Positions 44,507-51,906 of a DNA stretch of 64,000 nucleotides are shown in pieces. The notes beneath the pieces are model-generated. The model had not been told where the DNA came from, made no database searches, and saw only the letters and a program-made list of their open reading frames with translations. The translations under genes and the position numbers were made by a program. Numbering within the stretch: the stretch's first letter is position 1; every line of letters begins with the position of its first letter. This DNA comes from JALCLA01 sp965653565 (GTDB taxonomy: Bacteria; Pseudomonadota; Gammaproteobacteria; Xanthomonadales; Xanthomonadaceae): contig CBFHAI010000008.1 of the NCBI GenBank assembly GCA_965653565.1, positions 1 to 64,000 of the forward strand, written 5' to 3'.

Positions 44507-45787
44507 CTACTCCTTCCTCGCTTCCATCTCCCTCTGCCGTCTAGCCAAATACCCACCCTGCCCCGCCCACACCAACGCAATCGCACACCCGGTCAACGCC
44601 GCCAGCGCCGGCTGCTGTGCCAGGGCATCGACCAGCACCTTGACCCAGCTGCTCACTGCATCGGCGCCGCGGTAGACCACGGTGTCGATGAAGTTCTTGG
44701 CTTTGTATTTGTCTTCGGTCGGGACCACGGTGAACAACATTTCGCGCCCCGGTCGCACCAGTCCGTATTCACCGGCGCGGCGGACGATCATCACCACCAC
44801 CAGCACCGCGAAGGTCGGTGCAACGGCCAACGCGAGAAACCCTCCCGCCACGACGAGAGGCACGGCCGTGAGCAGCACCACGACGCCCAACCGCTGCGCG
44901 ATGCGTCCGGTGAAGAACAATTGGGTGAGGATCGCCAGCGCCTGCACGATCGCATCGATGATGCCGAACACGCGGGTCTGGTCGGTGCGGTCCGGGAAGG
45001 CTTCGGCCATCAGTTTGGCCTGTTCGAAGTAGAGAAACGTGGTGACGCTCGAGAGCAGCACGACGAACAGGCCGATGCCGATCAGATAGGGCGAACGGAA
45101 CACGGCGGTAGCGCCGGCGAACGGGCTGCCGCCGAGGCTTTTTTCGCGTGCTTCGCCTTGCGGGCCGGCCGCCGGATTCCGGTCGCGCCAGCGCTGCAGC
45201 GCGGCGGCGGCGGCGATTGCAGCACCGAGCAAAAATGCCGACAGAAACAGTAATCCGGCGTGGCCGATCGAACCGACCAGCGCCGCGCCGAGCAAAGGTC
45301 CGACGAGTCCGCCGCCGCTGGCGCCGGCCGCCATCAGCGCGAACGTGCGCTTGGCCTGCGACAGCGAGAACAGATCGGCGAGCACGCTCCAGGCCACCGA
45401 GATCGCGATGAAGTTGAACACCGAGATCCAGATGTAGAACGTGCGCGCCGTCGTGACATTCTCCGGATCGACCTGCAGCGCGATACCGAAGCCGACCAGG
45501 TTGGTCGCGAAGAACACGTAGGTCCACGGCAGAATGTGGCGACGCCGTGCGCGGCTCGCAAGCCAGCCGAACAGCGGCATGACGGCGAGCATCGCAACGA
45601 AGGTGCCGGTGAACAGCCACTGCAGGTTCTCGACGCCGCCCGCGATGCCCATGGTTTCGCGCACCGGCCGCAGCATGAAATAGCTGGCGAACACCAGGAA
45701 GAACAGCGTGAAGCCGAGCGCGACCGGCGTCTGCTCGTCGCGCTCGACGCCGAACAGCCGCGCCAGCCAGGGTCGTGCGGGCGTCAC
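44507..45787 (-). CDS. MFS-type inner membrane carrier (nucleotide-carrier-like)
   Basis: The 426-aa protein has about 12 membrane helices. The opening FFLVFASYFMLRPVRETMG and the later FNFIAISVAWSVLADLFSLS are typical of the COG3202-type carriers related to bacterial and plastid ATP/ADP translocases, though free-living bacteria use such proteins for unknown substrates. The ATG overlaps the stop of the upstream oxidoreductase gene by ATGA, so the two are translated together. The substrate may relate to that enzyme. Confidence 0.82.
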   Translation of the reverse strand: MTPARPWLARLFGVERDEQTPVALGFTLFFLVFASYFMLRPVRETMGIAGGVENLQWLFTGTFVAMLAVMPLFGWLASRARRRHILPWTYVFFATNLVGFGIALQVDPENVTTARTFYIWISVFNFIAISVAWSVLADLFSLSQAKRTFALMAAGASGGGLVGPLLGAALVGSIGHAGLLFLSAFLLGAAIAAAAALQRWRDRNPAAGPQGEAREKSLGGSPFAGATAVFRSPYLIGIGLFVVLLSSVTTFLYFEQAKLMAEAFPDRTDQTRVFGIIDAIVQALAILTQLFFTGRIAQRLGVVVLLTAVPLVVAGGFLALAVAPTFAVLVVVMIVRRAGEYGLVRPGREMLFTVVPTEDKYKAKNFIDTVVYRGADAVSSWVKVLVDALAQQPALAALTGCAIALVWAGQGGYLARRQREMEARKE

Positions 45788-46827
45788 TGCGACACCTTCA
45801 GCACGATCTTGCCGCGCGTATGGCCTTCGCGATTCTTCTCCTGCGCGGCAGCGGCCTGTTCGAGCGGATAGACCGCGTCGACATTGATTGTCAGCTGGCC
45901 GGCTTCGATCAGTTGCACGATGCCGGCGAGCGCGATCACGCCGCCATCGACATCGCCTTCATCCGGCGGACACTGGATGCGACCGCTGCGGCACTCCGCA
46001 GGCGGGCCACCGGCGATCGACACCAGGCGGCCGCCATCGCGCAACACCGCGGGCGAGCGCTTGAGCGTATCGCCGCCGACGGTGTCGATCACCAGGTCGA
46101 CATCCTTCACCACCTCTTCGAATTTCACCGCGCGGTAATCGATCGCCTCATCGGCGCCGAGGCTGCGTACGAAATCATGATTGCCGGCCGAGGCCGTGGT
46201 GATGACATGCGCGCCGCGCGCCTTGGCGATCTGCACCGCCATGCTGCCGACGCCGCCGGCGCCGCCGTGCACCAGCACGCGTTCGCCCGGCTGCAGCTTG
46301 CCGGTATCGACGACGGCGGCCCACGCCGTCACCGCCACCAGCGGAAACGCCGCCGCTTGCTCGAAACTTATCGCCGCGGGCTTGCGCACGACGTCGCGCG
46401 CATCGACCGCCACGTACTGCGCGTAGCCGCCCGGCAACGGCCGGCCCGCGGCCGGCGCGCGCTCGAGATAAGCCGCCACCGGCGTGCCGCAGTCCCAGCC
46501 CTGCACGCCATCGCCGATGTCGACCACGACGCCCGACACATCGCGTCCGAGAATCGCGGGGAACTGCAGCGGCCACCAGTCCTTCGCCAGTCCTTCGCGC
46601 AGCTTCCAATCGATCGGATTGATGCTGGCGGCGCGCACTTCGATGAGCAACTCGCCGGCCGCGGCATCGGGCCGCGCGACGGTTTCGAGCTGCAATTTGT
46701 CGGCGCCGCCGTAGTCGCGCAGCACCACCGCACGCATCGTGTCGGGCAGCGTATCGGTATGGCAGTCAGCGGCCGCCTGCACCAGCGGCGCGAACGCCAG
46801 CAACAACATCGTCAATGATTTATGCAT
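45784..46827 (-). CDS. zinc-independent quinone oxidoreductase-like MDR protein with a signal-like N-terminus
   Basis: ATG 46827 with GAAGAGA upstream gives 347 aa. Its first 20 residues (MHKSLTMLLLAFAPLVQAAA) look like a Sec signal. The MDR enzyme starts at Met 31 (MRAVVLRDYGGADKLQLE), the usual start of this family. Fold marks are ASINPIDWKLREG, FPAILGRDVSGVVVDIGDGV and the nucleotide-binding HGGAGGVGSMAVQIAKARGA. The catalytic zinc ligands of alcohol dehydrogenases are absent. The substrate is unknown. It is coupled (ATGA) to the downstream MFS gene. Confidence 0.87.
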   Translation of the reverse strand: MHKSLTMLLLAFAPLVQAAADCHTDTLPDTMRAVVLRDYGGADKLQLETVARPDAAAGELLIEVRAASINPIDWKLREGLAKDWWPLQFPAILGRDVSGVVVDIGDGVQGWDCGTPVAAYLERAPAAGRPLPGGYAQYVAVDARDVVRKPAAISFEQAAAFPLVAVTAWAAVVDTGKLQPGERVLVHGGAGGVGSMAVQIAKARGAHVITTASAGNHDFVRSLGADEAIDYRAVKFEEVVKDVDLVIDTVGGDTLKRSPAVLRDGGRLVSIAGGPPAECRSGRIQCPPDEGDVDGGVIALAGIVQLIEAGQLTINVDAVYPLEQAAAAQEKNREGHTRGKIVLKVSQ

Positions 46828-46926
46828 GATCTCTTCGTCGATAGCCGGGGCCCGCATCGACCGGCAGCGCGGGTGCCCGTTCCCACGCCTTCGGTGAAGG
46901 GTGCAGTCGCTGCGACGAAGCGAACG

Positions 46927-47823
46927 CTAGCGTTGCGTTGCCTGCCGCAGATGCGCGAGCAGTGCATCACGAAGGATCGGGATCAGCGCGGGCGGTAAGT
47001 CATGGCCCATGCCCGGAATCACGTTGAGACTCGCACCGGCAATCTTCGCCGCGCAGTCGCGACCATGCGGCAGCGGCAACAGCGGATCGGCATCGCCGTG
47101 CAACACCAGGGTCGGCGCGCGAATGCGCTCGAGCAAGGCCGAGCGATCGCCGGACGCCGCGATCGCCAGCAACTGGCGCGCCGTACCGGCCGGCGCATAG
47201 CTGCGCCGCAGCGAGATTTCCAGCCGCTCGCGCAGCTGCGCTTCGGACATCGGAAAACCCGGCCCGTTCAGCACTTGAAACAGCCGCATGAAATGCGCGA
47301 CGAGTTGCTCGAAACGCGCCTTCTGCGGTGGTCGCGACAGCAGCAGCTTCAATACGCGCAGCCGCGCGGTCGGCAAGCGCCGATCGCCGCTGCTCGACAT
47401 GATCGAGGTCAAACTCGCGACGCGATCCGGATGCGTAGCCGCGAGATTCTGCGCGATCATGCCGCCCATCGACGCACCCACCACATGCGCGCGCTCGACG
47501 CCGAGCGCGTCGAGCAAGCGCGCGGTGTCGTCGGCCATGGTCTGGATGTCGTACGGCGCGTGCAGCGGCAGGCGCAGGAAGAAACGCATCGCCTCCAGCG
47601 GCAGGTTGACGCGCTTGGCGGTCTTCATCTGCGACGACAACCCGATGTCGCGATTGTCGAAGCGGATCACGCGATAACCGGCGTCGACCAGCGCTTCGCA
47701 CAGATCGACGGGCCAGGCCAGCAGTTGCATGCCCAGCCCCATCACGAGCACCACGGCCGGATGCGACGGATCGCCGAACGATTCGGCTTCCAGCGTGATG
47801 TCGCCCACTGCGATCTGCGTCAT
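46927..47823 (-). CDS. alpha/beta hydrolase
   Basis: This 298-aa protein has the typical fold marks: VVLVMGLGMQLLAWP (oxyanion region), RFDNRDIGLSS, nucleophile Ser 118 in VGASMGGMIAQ, acid in LHGDADPLLPL and His in IPGMGHDLPP. It is cytoplasmic, and close in pattern to aclacinomycin methylesterase/RdmC-like hydrolases. The gene starts 25 bases after thpR and ends 99 bases before the oxidoreductase, so thpR, this gene, the oxidoreductase and the carrier may form one transcript. The ester or amide it hydrolyses is unknown. Confidence 0.9.
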   Translation of the reverse strand: MTQIAVGDITLEAESFGDPSHPAVVLVMGLGMQLLAWPVDLCEALVDAGYRVIRFDNRDIGLSSQMKTAKRVNLPLEAMRFFLRLPLHAPYDIQTMADDTARLLDALGVERAHVVGASMGGMIAQNLAATHPDRVASLTSIMSSSGDRRLPTARLRVLKLLLSRPPQKARFEQLVAHFMRLFQVLNGPGFPMSEAQLRERLEISLRRSYAPAGTARQLLAIAASGDRSALLERIRAPTLVLHGDADPLLPLPHGRDCAAKIAGASLNVIPGMGHDLPPALIPILRDALLAHLRQATQR

Positions 47824-47848
47824 GCGGCGTACTGTCGCACGAAAGCCA

Positions 47849-48418
47849 TCACTTCAAAGGCCATTTGCCGAGCAGGCGATAGGTGCTTTGCCCGAGCAGG
47901 CTGTGGATCAGTACGACTTCGCGCGCCTGCCAGACGATCGGTTCGATCGGTTGTTCCGGCACCGGCTTATCGTCGTACAGCACGGTCAGATGCGGCGTGA
48001 AGCGGCGCTCCAGATGAGCGCCCAGTTGCTCGCGCCGCAACGGCAATTCCAGCGCGCGCCACAATCCTGCGAGCGCGCCGTCGGGATCGGCGGCAAGCAG
48101 TACGCAAGGATGCTTGCCGCGGCCGCGAAAGCTGGAGATCCGGTCGAGCCGCACTTGCAGATCGACGCCGTCGAACGAATCCATCGCACGCATCGCACGG
48201 CGCACCGTTCCGTCCTGCAACTCGGGATAGTCGCCCAGGTGATGCAGCGTGACGTGCGCGTTGATGAGCTTGCGCACCGGACCCGTCAAACCATGCCGTT
48301 TTATCGCCTCGTCGCTGACGGCCGCGATCCGCAGCCGCGCCGCCTCGTCGGGCATCAATGCGAGGAACAAGCGATCTTTCAGCGGCATGGGAGCGAGTCC
48401 ATCCAGGCTTTTCTGCAT
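47849..48418 (-). CDS. thpR: RNA 2',3'-cyclic phosphodiesterase (2H family)
   Basis: The ATG at 48418, preceded by GGGGAA, gives 189 aa, the normal size. Two H-x-T motifs, HVTLHHLG (His 55) and HLTVLY (His 143), form the active site of the 2H phosphoesterase fold. Such enzymes open 2',3'-cyclic ends of RNA and were first named 2'-5' RNA ligases. The promoter region is shared with the divergent carbon-nitrogen hydrolase gene. Confidence 0.9.
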   Translation of the reverse strand: MQKSLDGLAPMPLKDRLFLALMPDEAARLRIAAVSDEAIKRHGLTGPVRKLINAHVTLHHLGDYPELQDGTVRRAMRAMDSFDGVDLQVRLDRISSFRGRGKHPCVLLAADPDGALAGLWRALELPLRREQLGAHLERRFTPHLTVLYDDKPVPEQPIEPIVWQAREVVLIHSLLGQSTYRLLGKWPLK

Positions 48419-48521
48419 TTGGTGTTTTCCCCGGCATCGTTTGGCTTGCGTAGAGATTATGGCTTTTGCCGCCCGCGACATTTTGCGCGACGATGCGCGA
48501 ACCCCGCCAGGAGTCCGGTCC

Positions 48522-49391
48522 ATGCCCCGCCTCGTCAAATGCGGCCTGATCCAGACCTCGCTCGCCGGCAGCGCGAGCGATCCGATCGAAGACATTCGCC
48601 GCGCGAATCTCGACAAGACCCTGCAGTTTGTCGAGCAGGCCGGCGAACGCGGCGTGCAGATCCTGTGCATGCAGGAAATTTTCACCGGCCCCTACTTCTG
48701 TGCCGAACAGGACGCGAAATGGTACGGCGCGGTGGAACAGATACCGGAAGGGCCGACGGTGGCGGCGATGCAGCGGCAGGCACGCCGGCATCGCATGGTG
48801 ATCGTGGTGCCGATTTACGAGGAAGACGAGCCCGGCGTCTACTACAACACGGCCGCCGTGATCGATGCCGACGGCAGCTATCTGGGCAAGTATCGCAAGA
48901 ACCACATTCCGCACTGCGCGCCGGGTTTCTGGGAAAAATTCTATTTCCGGCCGGGAAATCTCGGCTATCCGGTGTTCCACACGCGCTACGCGAAGATCGG
49001 CGTCTACATCTGCTACGACCGCCACTTCCCGGAAGGCGCCCGCGCGCTCGGATTGAAGGGCGCCGAGATCGTGTTCAATCCGTCGGCCACCGTCGCCGGC
49101 CTCTCCGAATATCTGTGGAAACTCGAACAGCCCGCGCACGCGGTGGCGAATGCCTATTTCATCGGCGCGATCAACCGCGTCGGCACCGAGGCGCCGTGGA
49201 ATATCGGCGAGTTCTACGGACAGAGTTATTTCTGCGATCCGCGCGGTCGATTCCTCGCCACCGGCTCGCGCGACCGGGACGAACTGGTGATCGCCGATCT
49301 GGATCTCGACCAGATTCGCGAGGTGCGCAATGTGTGGCCGTTTTATCGGGATCGGCGGCCGGATACTTACGACGATCTCGTTGCGCCCTGA
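48522..49391 (+). CDS. carbon-nitrogen hydrolase (beta-ureidopropionase / N-carbamoylputrescine amidase type)
   Basis: AGGAG 8 bases before ATG 48522 sets the start; the protein is 289 aa. The nitrilase-type triad is Glu 52 (MQEIF), Lys 126 (YRKNHIP) and Cys 164 (YICYDRHFPE). The stretches FNPSATVAGLSEYLW and GAINRVGTEAPWN resemble beta-ureidopropionases of reductive pyrimidine breakdown, while the size also suits N-carbamoylputrescine amidase (AguB). Both release carbamate from a carbamoyl-amine. Neither dihydropyrimidinase nor agmatine deiminase is nearby, so the choice is open. Confidence 0.88.
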   Translation: MPRLVKCGLIQTSLAGSASDPIEDIRRANLDKTLQFVEQAGERGVQILCMQEIFTGPYFCAEQDAKWYGAVEQIPEGPTVAAMQRQARRHRMVIVVPIYEEDEPGVYYNTAAVIDADGSYLGKYRKNHIPHCAPGFWEKFYFRPGNLGYPVFHTRYAKIGVYICYDRHFPEGARALGLKGAEIVFNPSATVAGLSEYLWKLEQPAHAVANAYFIGAINRVGTEAPWNIGEFYGQSYFCDPRGRFLATGSRDRDELVIADLDLDQIREVRNVWPFYRDRRPDTYDDLVAP

Positions 49392-49407
49392 TCTTGCGGG
49401 GATGGCC

Positions 49408-49441
49408 GGGCTCGGTTGTTGCTCGGGCTCGGTTGTTGCTC
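49408..49441. repeat. 17-bp tandem duplication
   Basis: GGGCTCGGTTGTTGCTC occurs twice in direct succession, immediately before repeat copy 6. Confidence 0.85.
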
Positions 49442-49443
49442 TT

Positions 49444-49520
49444 GGGGAATCGGGAGTCGGGAATCGGGAGAAGAGCAGCAGCTCACCGGCTGTGGGCTTT
49501 CTCCCGACTCCCGATTCCCC
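49444..49520. repeat. GGGAATCGGGA dispersed inverted repeat, copy 6
   Basis: The left arm GGGGAATCGGGAGTCGGGAA (and TCGGGAGAAG) and the right arm TTCTCCCGACTCCCGATTCC flank a 25-base loop between the carbon-nitrogen hydrolase and the methyltransferase genes. The two arms are nearly perfect complements. Confidence 0.85.
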
Positions 49521-49678
49521 GCGCACACCGCACACAGCAGCAGGCGGGAAACGCGTCCAGCGCGATGCGCGTACACTGCTCCGGCTCGACCGCGTCAAAC
49601 CGGCGAGCCTGAACGCCGCCCGGCTCCCGCTGGCGGCGCGGCGCTTTCCGCGGGACCCCACGGTTCCACGGAGCATTC

Positions 49679-50329
49679 ATGCCGGGCTACAGCACCCGCG
49701 ATGTGCCACTGCGCATCGGTGGCGATGATTATCTGATCCGCGCCCTGAGCGACAACCATCAATATTCCGACCCGCAGGGCGCCGCCGAGCGCGCGGGCAT
49801 TTCTTCCGCCACCTGGTGCCTGTTCGGCCAGGTCTGGCCGGCCGGGCTGGTACTGGCCGACGCGCTCAGCAAGCGCGACCTCGACGGCCAGCGCATCCTC
49901 GAAGTCGGCTGCGGCCTGGGGCTGGCGAGCCTGATGTTGCAGCGGCGCGGCAGCGACATCACGGCCAGCGATCACCATCCGCTGGCCGAGGCCTTCATGC
50001 AGCGCAATGCCTCGCTCAACGGCCTGGCGATGCCGAAATATGTCGACCTGCCGTGGGAAGAGCCGCAGCCGGACCTCGGCGATTTCGACCTCATCGTCGG
50101 CGCCGACGTGCTCTACGAACGCGGTCATGCCGCCTTGCTGCTCGGGCTGATCGCGCGCCACGGCGCCGAATCGGGCGCGGTGTTGATCGCCGACCCGGGC
50201 CGCGGCAACAGCGGCGCGTTCAGTACCGGCATGCGCGCGCAAGGCTACGAACTGGATGAACAGCGCTGCGCGTTCGCCGAGGGCGAAGCGGCGCCGCATC
50301 GCGGCCGCTTGCTGGCCTACCGGCGCTAG
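49679..50329 (+). CDS. class I SAM-dependent methyltransferase (METTL21-like)
   Basis: The 216-aa protein has CGGAG before the ATG. An N-terminal substrate-side region (about 1-60, ending SATWCLFGQVWPAGLVLADAL) leads into motif I ILEVGCGLGLASLML (near 78), ASDHHP as the acidic ribose loop, and the DFDLIVGADVLYERG motif. The W-P-(A/S)-(G/A) stretch and D-V-(L/V)-Y element are characteristic of Methyltransf_16/METTL21-type protein methyltransferases. A protein lysine target is likely but not shown. Confidence 0.87.
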   Translation: MPGYSTRDVPLRIGGDDYLIRALSDNHQYSDPQGAAERAGISSATWCLFGQVWPAGLVLADALSKRDLDGQRILEVGCGLGLASLMLQRRGSDITASDHHPLAEAFMQRNASLNGLAMPKYVDLPWEEPQPDLGDFDLIVGADVLYERGHAALLLGLIARHGAESGAVLIADPGRGNSGAFSTGMRAQGYELDEQRCAFAEGEAAPHRGRLLAYRR

Positions 50330-50420
50330 CGGCGACCGGCTGCAGCCTGGCAATTCACGCCGGGCGCCCCGAACGGGCAAAATACGCGTCTTCCCCGTTC
50401 AATCCAGCAAGGTCGTTCCC

Positions 50421-51140
50421 ATGGGCAGAGGCCCCAGCATCGAAGGTCGCAAGAACGCCGAAGACGCCAAGCGCGCCAAGGTGTTCACCAAACTGATCCG
50501 CGAAGTCACCATCGCCGCGCGCGGCGGCGGCGATCCGGCGACCAATGCGCGCCTGCGCATCGCCATCGACAAGGCGCTGTCGGCCAATATGTCGAAGGAC
50601 ACGCTCGAACGCGCGATCAAGCGCGGCTCCGGCGCGGAAGGCGCCGACAACATGCAGGAACTGCGCTACGAAGGCTACGGCCCGGGCGGCGTGGCGCTGA
50701 TCATCGATGCGATGACCGACAACCCGGTGCGCACCGTGGCCGAAGTGCGCCACGCGCTGAGCAAGAACGGCGGCAATCTCGGCACCACCGGCTCGGTCGC
50801 GTTCCAGTTCGCGCGCATCGGCGAAATCGCCATCGCCACGCCCGATTCCGCCGCCGAAGACAAACTGATGGAAGCCGCCCTCGAAGCCGGCGCCGACGAC
50901 GTGCAAAGCGCCGACGGCCGCAGCCTGGTGCTGTGCGCGCCGGAGAATTTCGAAGCGGTGAAGAAAGCGCTGGTGGCGGCCGGTTTCGCGCCGCAAAGCG
51001 CGGATGTCGTGATGCGCCCGGAAAACCGCGTCGCCGTCAGCGGCGAAGTGGCCGAGACGCTTACCGACCTGCTCGACTGGCTGGAAGAACTCGACGACGT
51101 GCAGGATGTGTATCACAACGCTGCGTTGCCTTCGGGGTGA
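50421..51140 (+). CDS. yebC: YebC/PmpR family regulator
   Basis: The 239-aa protein starts with MGRGPSIEGRKNAEDAKRAK, a variant of the usual 'MAGHSKW' opening. It continues with KLIREVTIAARGGGDPATNA, SKDTLERAIKRGSG and ELRYEGYGPGGVALIID, all diagnostic. YebC-family proteins act as DNA-binding regulators, or aid translation of proline-rich stretches. Its usual partner ruvC is not adjacent, so this is probably the YeeN-type paralogue and not the ruv-linked copy. The ATG at 50421 follows AAGG by 7 bases. Confidence 0.9.
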   Translation: MGRGPSIEGRKNAEDAKRAKVFTKLIREVTIAARGGGDPATNARLRIAIDKALSANMSKDTLERAIKRGSGAEGADNMQELRYEGYGPGGVALIIDAMTDNPVRTVAEVRHALSKNGGNLGTTGSVAFQFARIGEIAIATPDSAAEDKLMEAALEAGADDVQSADGRSLVLCAPENFEAVKKALVAAGFAPQSADVVMRPENRVAVSGEVAETLTDLLDWLEELDDVQDVYHNAALPSG

Positions 51141-51154
51141 TTGAAAGCTAGAGC

Positions 51155-51297
51155 CAGAGCGGGACACAGAGGACGCAGAGATTTAAAAGAGAGGACACGA
51201 AGAAAAGCGAAACCGGTTGAAGCAGAAGGCCTAATAAAAAATCTCAGCGTCCTCTCTGCTTTTCCTCCGCGTCCTCTGTGTCCTTTCTCTTGCTTTG
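51155..51297. repeat. GGACACAGAGGACGC inverted repeat element
   Basis: GGACACAGAGGACGCAGAGA on the left is the near complement of CTCCGCGTCCTCTGTGTCC on the right, with further GAGAGGAC-type blocks between them. It fills the gap between the convergent yebC and DUF2721 genes and could fold into a long hairpin. It is unrelated to the GGGAATCGGGA family. Confidence 0.75.
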
Positions 51298-51318
51298 AAC
51301 GATCGACCCAGTAGAGCG

Positions 51319-51825
51319 TCACTTGTCCCGCCGCCCGCCCCGCCGATCGATCTGCGCATCGAGTTCGAGGTTGAGCATCTTCAACCCGAGCCGGACCTCG
51401 CGGCCCAGGCACACCGACGCACCGAACAGCATCAGCGATCCCAGGATCGCCAGCGCCACCGGCAGCAGGTCGAGGCGGTGGCCGGAGAGGCTGTTGATGG
51501 CGATGGCCAGGCTGGTCGCGACGAAGGCGGTCATCGCGCCGTAGAGCAGGCGCAGGGCCAGCAAAACCAGTTCGGAGCGCCGCCGGTGCACGCCGACCTG
51601 CACTTCCAGCGCATCGCGTTCGCTGCCGGCCTCGACCTGCTTGAGGCGGGCCAGGTCCTCGCGCATCCGGTCCACCACGCGGGCGATGCGCAGGTTGGCC
51701 GCGCCCAGCATCGCGCCGGTCGCGGTGAGGAAGAAGGCCGGCGTGATCATCGCGGAAAGCACGCTGTAATGGCTCGGTTCGGCGAACATCGTGCTGCCAA
51801 TTCCATTTGGGTGGGGGGCCGCCAT
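51319..51825 (-). CDS. DUF2721 family membrane protein
   Basis: This 168-aa protein has three hydrophobic segments (MITPAFFLTATGAMLGAANL; LVLLALRLLYGAMTAFVATS; LLPVALAILGSLMLFGASVC) separated by the charged RIARVVDRMREDLARLKQ loop, which is the DUF2721 pattern. Function is unknown. A later in-frame ATG (51789) before FAEPSHYSVLSAM is an equally good start, since neither has a strong ribosome binding site. Confidence 0.82.
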   Translation of the reverse strand: MAAPHPNGIGSTMFAEPSHYSVLSAMITPAFFLTATGAMLGAANLRIARVVDRMREDLARLKQVEAGSERDALEVQVGVHRRRSELVLLALRLLYGAMTAFVATSLAIAINSLSGHRLDLLPVALAILGSLMLFGASVCLGREVRLGLKMLNLELDAQIDRRGGRRDK

Positions 51826-51906
51826 GATGCCGCGCCGGGCGCCGATTTAGTAGACGGCCTCGGCCTTTCGATACACTGGGCGATTCCCTCGCCGCCCGAC
51901 CCGTGC

